From CAVLDP01 sp963661945 (GTDB lineage Bacteria > Bacillota > Clostridia > Lachnospirales > Lachnospiraceae): 11,140 bases of DNA. Each line of letters opens with the position of its first letter. Position 1 is the first letter of the stretch. The notes beneath the pieces were generated by a model that had not been told where the DNA came from, ran no database searches, and saw only the letters and a program-made list of their open reading frames with translations. A program made the translations under genes and the position numbers. Shown one piece after another: positions 6,318 to 11,140 of the stretch. The DNA lies in NCBI GenBank assembly GCA_963661945.1, contig CAVLDP010000032.1, positions 1-11,140 on the forward strand, in the 5' to 3' direction.

Positions 6318-8720
6318 ATGCTAGAAGGATTAACTAGAGATGAGGTTCGAAAGAGAATACGTGCTCATCAGGTAAATGAACAAATCGATAAATCAGCGAA
6401 GACCAATAAGGACATTGTCAAGGAAAATGTACTTACGTATTTCAACTTGATTTTCCTGGTACTTGCGATTCTATGTGTGATTGCAGGGTCCTGGAATAGC
6501 CTGACATTTCTTCCTGTTATTATCGCAAATGCTCTAATTGGTATCTTACAGCAGATTCATGCAAAGAAGGTATTAGATGAACTTTCTATATTGAATGAGC
6601 CAAATTGTGTGGCACTTCGTGATGGTAAGGAAGAGTCGATTCCTATTCAGGAGCTGGTTCTTGATGATATCGTTCATCTCACTGCAGGCAGCCAGATTCC
6701 GGCAGACGCCAAGGTGGTTGAGGGACGTATCAACGTAAATGAAGCCCTTCTTACTGGTGAAGCAGATGAGATTGAGAAGAATCCAGGTGATGAACTGATG
6801 TCGGGTTCCTTCGTTGTGTCCGGTGAATGCTACGCAATTCTGATCCGCGTAGGGGCAGATTCTTATATCTCCAAGCTTATGAACCGGGCGAAGAAGATGA
6901 AGACCGGAGAGTCTTCACAGATGATTCGTGCCATTGATGGACTGCTAAAGGTAATCGGAATTATCCTGATTCCAATAGGCATGGCTCTCTATTATCAATC
7001 CTATGTGAGCCAGGGCAATGATTTCTCCAGTTCGATTACCAGTATGGTGGCAGCCTTGATTGGCATGATTCCTGAGGGACTCTATCTGCTGGTTAGTATA
7101 GCTCTCGCTACCAGTGCGACCAAGCTTGCCACAAGACAGGTCATGCTTCATGATATGAAGTCTACGGAGACTCTGGCCAGGGTTGATGTCCTGTGCGTGG
7201 ATAAGACGGGAACAATTACGGATAATTCGATGCTTGTGGCAGATGTAATCTGTGCCAGGGCTATGGATGATGAGGAGAAGAGGAAGATGGTTGCACTCTG
7301 CGGAGATTATGTAGCCAGTCTTTCGGATAACAATATCACGATGGATGCTCTTCGGAATTATTTCAAGGCGAGAAATGGACTTTCATGTCAGGACGCTTTT
7401 CCATTTTCATCTACCTACAAATACTCTTCCGTGAAATTTGAGATGGGGACCTATGTTCTTGGAGCACCGGAATTTGTGATGACATCAGATTACGAATCCG
7501 TCCAGAAGAAGGTGGAGAAATACGCAGCCAAGGGATACCGCGTTATGATCTTCGGTCGTGTCATGGGTCGAAGAGGCCATAAGGGAGAGAAGAATATTGA
7601 TATTAGCCGTGAGGGCTTATCGGATTATGAGGTAGAGCCAATTTTCTATCTCTGTCTACAGAATCCTCTGCGTGAGACAGCTGTTGAGACCTTCTCCTAT
7701 TTTGCCAAGCAGGATGTTCGAGTGATTGTAATCTCAGGAGATAATCCGATGACGGTGTCTGAGGTTGCAAAGTCTGCAGGAATTAAAGACGGAGAGAAGT
7801 TTGTGAATTCAGCGACTCTTACTTCGGATAAGATGATTAGTGAGGCCGTTGAGAAATATACAGTCTTCGGTCGGACCACCCCAGAGCAGAAACAGAAGAT
7901 TGTGCGAGCCCTGAAAGCTAAGGGACATACGGTTGCTATGACAGGAGATGGTGTTAATGATATCCTGGCTATGAAGTCTGCGGATTGTTCAGTTGCCATG
8001 GCAGCAGGTTCTGATGCAGCAGCTCAGGCGGCTCAGGTTGTTCTTCTGGATTCTGATTTTGCGCATATGCCAGAGATTGTGGCAGAAGGACGACGCACGA
8101 TTAATAATATTCAAAGGTCTGCAACACTCTTCCTTGTGAAGAATATTTTCTCGATTTTACTTGCAGTATTCTCTATCGCAAGTGTACTTACCTATCCGCT
8201 GAAACCAGCGCAGATTTCACTGATTTCTGCATTTAATATAGGTATTCCTGCCTTCTTCCTGGCATTTGAGCCGAATAATAAGAGGATACAGGGAAGCTTC
8301 ATTAAGGTGGTGCTGGTTCGAGCGATGCCGGCGGCTCTTACGGATTTCTTTGCGATTGCAGCACTTGTGGTATTCGGTCAGACCTTTGGCGTATCAGAGA
8401 TGGATATTTCGGTGGCATCGACATTCCTACTTGCTATCGTTGGATTTATGATCCTTGTAAATATTAGTAAGCCGATGAATGCTTATCATTTTGCAGTTAC
8501 GGCAGGCTGCGTGATAGGACTTATGATTACGGCATATTTGTTCAATGATTTATTTGAAATCACATCCATTTCCAAGGAATGCATCATGCTATTTGTGGTC
8601 TTTGCCATCGCGACGGAGCCATGTATGAGGTATCTTACGAAATTTGCGGAATGGGTGGAAGAGCGAATGCTTGAGAGACAGACCGTACAGAAGAATAAGA
8701 AGGCAAGAAGACTTGCCTAG
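6318..8720 (+). CDS. P-type cation-transporting ATPase, CtpE/Exp7-like
   Basis: ATP-driven cation pump of 800 residues in the cytoplasmic membrane. Helices M1-M2 lie at about 41-80. The actuator domain has T146-G147-E148 (LLTGEAD). M3 is at 207-227 and M4 at 240-265, with the ion-site motif PEGL at 252-255. The phosphorylated Asp295 is in DKTGTIT, the nucleotide domain has a GAPE motif, and SGDNP and TGDGVND (542-548) complete the P domain. Several C-terminal helices fill about 605-780. There is no N-terminal metal-binding domain and no CPC/SPC in M4, which excludes heavy-metal P1B pumps. DKTGTIT and overall length fit the CtpE/Exp7 group; mycobacterial CtpE is reported to move calcium, but the substrate here is unknown. 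Asn449 in QNPLR replaces the usual hinge Asp of DPLR. A strong AAGGAGAG site precedes the ATG. Confidence 0.93.
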   Translation: MLEGLTRDEVRKRIRAHQVNEQIDKSAKTNKDIVKENVLTYFNLIFLVLAILCVIAGSWNSLTFLPVIIANALIGILQQIHAKKVLDELSILNEPNCVALRDGKEESIPIQELVLDDIVHLTAGSQIPADAKVVEGRINVNEALLTGEADEIEKNPGDELMSGSFVVSGECYAILIRVGADSYISKLMNRAKKMKTGESSQMIRAIDGLLKVIGIILIPIGMALYYQSYVSQGNDFSSSITSMVAALIGMIPEGLYLLVSIALATSATKLATRQVMLHDMKSTETLARVDVLCVDKTGTITDNSMLVADVICARAMDDEEKRKMVALCGDYVASLSDNNITMDALRNYFKARNGLSCQDAFPFSSTYKYSSVKFEMGTYVLGAPEFVMTSDYESVQKKVEKYAAKGYRVMIFGRVMGRRGHKGEKNIDISREGLSDYEVEPIFYLCLQNPLRETAVETFSYFAKQDVRVIVISGDNPMTVSEVAKSAGIKDGEKFVNSATLTSDKMISEAVEKYTVFGRTTPEQKQKIVRALKAKGHTVAMTGDGVNDILAMKSADCSVAMAAGSDAAAQAAQVVLLDSDFAHMPEIVAEGRRTINNIQRSATLFLVKNIFSILLAVFSIASVLTYPLKPAQISLISAFNIGIPAFFLAFEPNNKRIQGSFIKVVLVRAMPAALTDFFAIAALVVFGQTFGVSEMDISVASTFLLAIVGFMILVNISKPMNAYHFAVTAGCVIGLMITAYLFNDLFEITSISKECIMLFVVFAIATEPCMRYLTKFAEWVEERMLERQTVQKNKKARRLA

Positions 8721-8733
8721 ATAGGAGAGAATT

Positions 8734-8988
8734 ATGAGATATACGTATAAGACAGAGGGAACATGTTCCAGCAAGATTGAATTCGATATTGATGGAGATA
8801 TCATTTCTAATATCGAGTTCACCAGCGGATGTAATGGTAATCTGAAGGCTGTTTCCAAGCTTTGCGATGGGATGAGTGTCGATTATATTGAGAGCAAGCT
8901 GCTTGGCAATCTCTGTGGATTTCGTCCAACATCCTGTGCAGATCAGCTGGCCAAGGCTGTTAGAAAGGCTTACGAAGAGAATAAGTAG
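8734..8988 (+). CDS. Small four-cysteine TSCPD-like protein (TIGR03905 type)
   Basis: Protein of 84 residues matching a small family of unknown function common in Clostridia and Bacteroidia, related to the TSCPD domain at the end of class II ribonucleotide reductases. Family cysteines are C11, C33 (SGCNGN), C61 (NLCGF) and C68; a fifth, C44, is also present. The motif normally reading TSCPDQL is TSCADQL here, so Pro is replaced by Ala. Such cysteines could bind a metal such as zinc or take part in redox chemistry, but no function is established. The gene has a strong GGAG site six bases before the ATG and begins 13 bases after the ATPase stop, so co-transcription is likely. It ends 35 bases before xylB. 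Family recognition is from memory of the motif spacing. Confidence 0.87.
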   Translation: MRYTYKTEGTCSSKIEFDIDGDIISNIEFTSGCNGNLKAVSKLCDGMSVDYIESKLLGNLCGFRPTSCADQLAKAVRKAYEENK

Positions 8989-9011
8989 TTTTTGCACCGA
9001 TGATGAGGGGT

Positions 9012-9018
9012 GAGGGGG
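9012..9018 (+). promoter_or_regulatory. Ribosome binding site that fixes the xylulokinase start at 9024
   Basis: GAGGGGG lies five bases before ATG 9024. The upstream in-frame ATGs at 9000 and 9003 would make this G-rich site coding and add eight residues before the conserved FIGIDLGTS opening of FGGY kinases, so they are less likely starts. Confidence 0.7.
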
Positions 9019-9023
9019 ATACT

Positions 9024-10511
9024 ATGTTATTTATTGGAATTGACCTTGGGACGTCAGCAGTGAAGCTTCTCCTTATGGCAGAAGACGGAGAGATTAAGAA
9101 GGTTATTAGTAGGGAATATCCATGCGATTTTCCTGCGCCTGGCTGGTCTGAGCAAAGCCCAGAAGTCTGGTTCCATGAGACAATGGAGGGCCTGAAGGCT
9201 CTGCTCTGTGATGTGGACAAGAGCCAAGTGGCCGGAATAAGCTTTGGCGGACAGATGCATGGTCTTGTGATCTTAGATGAGGATGATAGGGTTATTCGCC
9301 CAGCAATCCTTTGGAACGATAGCAGGACGATCGAGGAGAATGATTACCTAAATAATGAGATTGGTAAGGAGCGATTGTCTAGGCTTACTGGCAATATCTC
9401 CTTTACTGGATTTACAGCGAGTAAGCTTCTCTGGGTATATAATCATGAGAGGGAGCATTTTGATAGAATTCGAAGAATTATGCTTCCCAAGGATTATCTG
9501 GCTTACCGCCTGACTGGAGTAAATGCGACAGATTATTCGGATGCTTCGGGAATGCTTCTGCTTGATGTGGCCCATAGATGCTGGTCCGAGGAGATGTGTG
9601 AGATTTGTCACATTTCTGTAGACATGCTGCCTAAACTCTATGAGAGTTATGAAGCGATAGGTACTCTTTTGCCTGAGATCGCGGAGGAACTTGGACTTTC
9701 GAACGATGTCATTGTTGCAGCAGGTGCTGGGGATAATGCAGCCTCTGCTGTTGGAACCGGAACGGTTGGGCTTGGAATAGGTGGAAGCTCTAAATGCAAT
9801 ATCTCACTTGGAACGAGCGGGACAATCTTTATCTCATCGGATGAGTTCTCGGTTGATTCGAAGAATGCGCTTCATTCCTTCTGCCATGCAGATGGCAGGT
9901 ATCACCTCATGGGCTGTATACTGTCTGCTGCATCCTGCAACAAATGGTGGTTGGATGAGATTATAGGGGATAAGGATTACAGCAAGCAGCAGGAAGCAAT
10001 TACAGAAGATAGGCTGGGAGAGAATCATGTCTATTTCCTGCCTTATCTCATGGGCGAGAGGTCTCCCCTCAATGATCCAAATGCCAGAGCGGCTTTTCTT
10101 GGAATGACCATGGATACAAGCAGAGCGGATATGACGCAGGCGGTTTTAGAGGGAGTGGCTTTTGCTCTTCGGGATTGTATAGAGGTTTCGCGTAGTCAGG
10201 GAATTCAACTTGACCGGGCCAGCCTTGTGGGAGGCGGAGCGAGAAGTCCACTTTGGAGAGAGATACTTTCGAATGTTCTTAATATTAAGATTGATATCCT
10301 AAAGACTGAGGAAGGTCCATCTCTTGGAGCTGCAATGCTAGCTGCTGTGGCATGCAAGGCATATGGGAGCGTAGAAGAAGCAACTGAGGCAATTGTTCAA
10401 ACAATTGGAACAATAGAACCAAAGCCAGAACTTGTAGAGAAGTACCAGAAGAGATATGAGGTCTATCATGACCTCTATCCAAGACTTTCTGGTGCCTTTG
10501 AGGAGATGTAA
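9024..10511 (+). CDS. xylB: Xylulokinase (FGGY carbohydrate kinase)
   Basis: Phosphorylates D-xylulose with ATP to D-xylulose 5-phosphate, feeding the pentose phosphate pathway; cytoplasmic. The 495 residues compare with 484 in E. coli XylB. Visible signatures in order: IGIDLGTSAVK (4-14, phosphate binding), GWSEQSPEVWF (40-50), GISFGGQMHG (71-80, typical of xylulokinase), WNDSR (97-101), the AGAGDNAA segment with the presumed catalytic base Asp237, SLGTSGTIF, LPYLMGERSP, and VGGGAR (402-407) of the adenosine-binding region. All catalytic motifs are intact. No xylose isomerase, xylose transporter or regulator is present in the window, so xylulose could come from xylose, arabitol or xylitol routes encoded elsewhere. 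Other FGGY substrates cannot be wholly excluded, but GGQMHG favours xylulose. hypB follows after four bases. Confidence 0.93.
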   Translation: MLFIGIDLGTSAVKLLLMAEDGEIKKVISREYPCDFPAPGWSEQSPEVWFHETMEGLKALLCDVDKSQVAGISFGGQMHGLVILDEDDRVIRPAILWNDSRTIEENDYLNNEIGKERLSRLTGNISFTGFTASKLLWVYNHEREHFDRIRRIMLPKDYLAYRLTGVNATDYSDASGMLLLDVAHRCWSEEMCEICHISVDMLPKLYESYEAIGTLLPEIAEELGLSNDVIVAAGAGDNAASAVGTGTVGLGIGGSSKCNISLGTSGTIFISSDEFSVDSKNALHSFCHADGRYHLMGCILSAASCNKWWLDEIIGDKDYSKQQEAITEDRLGENHVYFLPYLMGERSPLNDPNARAAFLGMTMDTSRADMTQAVLEGVAFALRDCIEVSRSQGIQLDRASLVGGGARSPLWREILSNVLNIKIDILKTEEGPSLGAAMLAAVACKAYGSVEEATEAIVQTIGTIEPKPELVEKYQKRYEVYHDLYPRLSGAFEEM

Positions 10512-10515
10512 TAGT

Positions 10516-11140
10516 ATGAGTGAAGTTAGAGTAATTAAGGTAAATGAAAATGTATTTGCGAAAAATGAATCGACTGCTGATTCTGTGAGAAAGATGCTCA
10601 CGGATCAGGGGATTCTATTTCTAAATGTTATGTCTTCACCAGGTTCCGGTAAGACGACAACACTGTCTGCTATCATTAATCTCCTAAAGGACGAGATGAC
10701 AATTGGCGAGATGGATGTGGATATTGAGACAAGCTTAGATGCGCAGAAGGTGGCTGATCTAACTGGAGTTCGTGCTATGCAGATTCATAATGGCGGTCTA
10801 TGCCATATTGATGCAGACATGACAAGTAGAGCACTTATGGAATTTGACACAAGTGGCCTGGATCTTCTCATCCTCGAGAATATTGGAAATCTGGTCTGTC
10901 CTGCGGAATTTGATACGGGTGCGCATAAGAATGTGATGCTTCTATCGGTTCCAGAAGGGGATGATAAGCCACTGAAGTATCCACTGATGTTCTCTATCTG
11001 CGACCTGGTACTAATTACCAAGGTGGATACTATGGATTTCTTTGATTTTGATATGGAACTGGCAAAGGATCATATTAAAAAACTAAATCCAGACGCAACG
11101 ATCATTCCGGTTTCCGCGAAGACGGGAGAAGGGCTTGATC
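10516..11140 (+). CDS. hypB: HypB nickel-insertion GTPase, cut off at the window end
   Basis: GTPase that works with HypA to deliver nickel to [NiFe] hydrogenase (sometimes urease). The 208 visible residues lack only the final part, since related proteins are around 220 long. It shows a P-loop SSPGSGKTT (40-48), DIETSLDAQ (69-77) as the switch region, the metal-binding Cys96-His97 in GGLCHIDADM, and Cys128 in ENIGNLVCPAEFD, the residues that bind Ni/Zn at the dimer interface. EGDDKPLKYPLMF (147-159) is a strong family signature. The base-recognition motif reads ITKVD rather than NKxD, a tolerated variant in other GTPases. There is no His-rich N-terminal nickel store. A GGAG at 10502-10505, inside the end of xylB, is 10 bases upstream of the ATG. 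No hypA, hydrogenase or urease gene is visible; these may follow beyond the window. Confidence 0.93.
   Translation, partial: MSEVRVIKVNENVFAKNESTADSVRKMLTDQGILFLNVMSSPGSGKTTTLSAIINLLKDEMTIGEMDVDIETSLDAQKVADLTGVRAMQIHNGGLCHIDADMTSRALMEFDTSGLDLLILENIGNLVCPAEFDTGAHKNVMLLSVPEGDDKPLKYPLMFSICDLVLITKVDTMDFFDFDMELAKDHIKKLNPDATIIPVSAKTGEGLD

Noticed and set aside
8981..8993. Run of five T after the TSCPD-like gene as a terminator
   Set aside because: No stable hairpin precedes the T run; AAGGCT occurs nearby as a direct repeat, not an inverted one.
8635..8997. 120-codon open frame on the minus strand opposite the ATPase end and TSCPD-like gene
   Set aside because: It is opposite two genes with recognised motifs and good ribosome binding sites; the protein has no family features.
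9000..9023. Xylulokinase start at ATG 9000 or 9003
   Set aside because: Would place the G-rich ribosome binding site of ATG 9024 inside the coding region and add residues not seen before the conserved FGGY opening.
1..11140. CRISPR array, insertion sequence, phage or integrase near the tRNA gene
   Set aside because: No regularly spaced repeats, transposase, integrase or copy of the tRNA 3' end was seen; tRNA genes are common integration sites but there is no sign of it here.

Overview
The window looks like a chromosomal stretch of a Gram-positive anaerobe of the class Clostridia, most likely Lachnospiraceae. This is inferred from strong G-rich ribosome binding sites, a moderate GC content with AAG strongly preferred for lysine, and the gene set (hybrid kinases with tandem receivers, YitT family, CtpE/Exp7-like P-type ATPase, four-cysteine TSCPD-like protein, HypB). 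No gene is diagnostic of a genus. All genes lie on the + strand. Spacing is very tight, and there is no non-coding stretch over 300 bases.

Layout. 1-72 is a tRNA-Lys(UUU) lacking only its first base at the window edge, followed by a strong intrinsic terminator (81-110). An extended -10 promoter (144-152) then begins a signalling cluster. It comprises a membrane hybrid histidine kinase (190-1977), a soluble protein with a degenerate and a normal receiver (1991-2857), and a large cytoplasmic hybrid kinase with an Hpt domain (2900-5437). An ATGA overlap leads into a YitT-family membrane protein (5434-6303). A cation P-type ATPase (6318-8720), a small four-cysteine protein (8734-8988), a xylulokinase (9024-10511) and a nearly complete HypB GTPase (10516 to the window end) follow. 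I saw no convincing terminator between 111 and the window end, so read-through from 147 into hypB is possible, although internal promoters cannot be excluded.

How the parts may work together. The three signalling proteins hold all the modules of a multistep phosphorelay: two HisKA/HATPase cores, three intact receivers, two degenerate receivers and one Hpt. None carries a recognisable DNA-binding or enzymatic output domain. The output is therefore either encoded elsewhere or exerted by protein contact. The overlap with yitT and close spacing to the P-type ATPase make membrane transport a possible, unproven, target. The downstream genes (TSCPD-like, xylB, hypB) are metabolic or metallocentre functions whose link to the relay is unclear.

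Points worth a second look: the first kinase has Gly where HisKA proteins almost always carry Glu/Asp right after the phospho-accepting His; the second kinase ends in a two-copy 35-residue helical repeat after its Hpt domain; the promoter has a 10-bp-period direct repeat in place of a -35 box; the ATPase has Asn in the usual Asp-Pro hinge; and hypB directly follows xylB.
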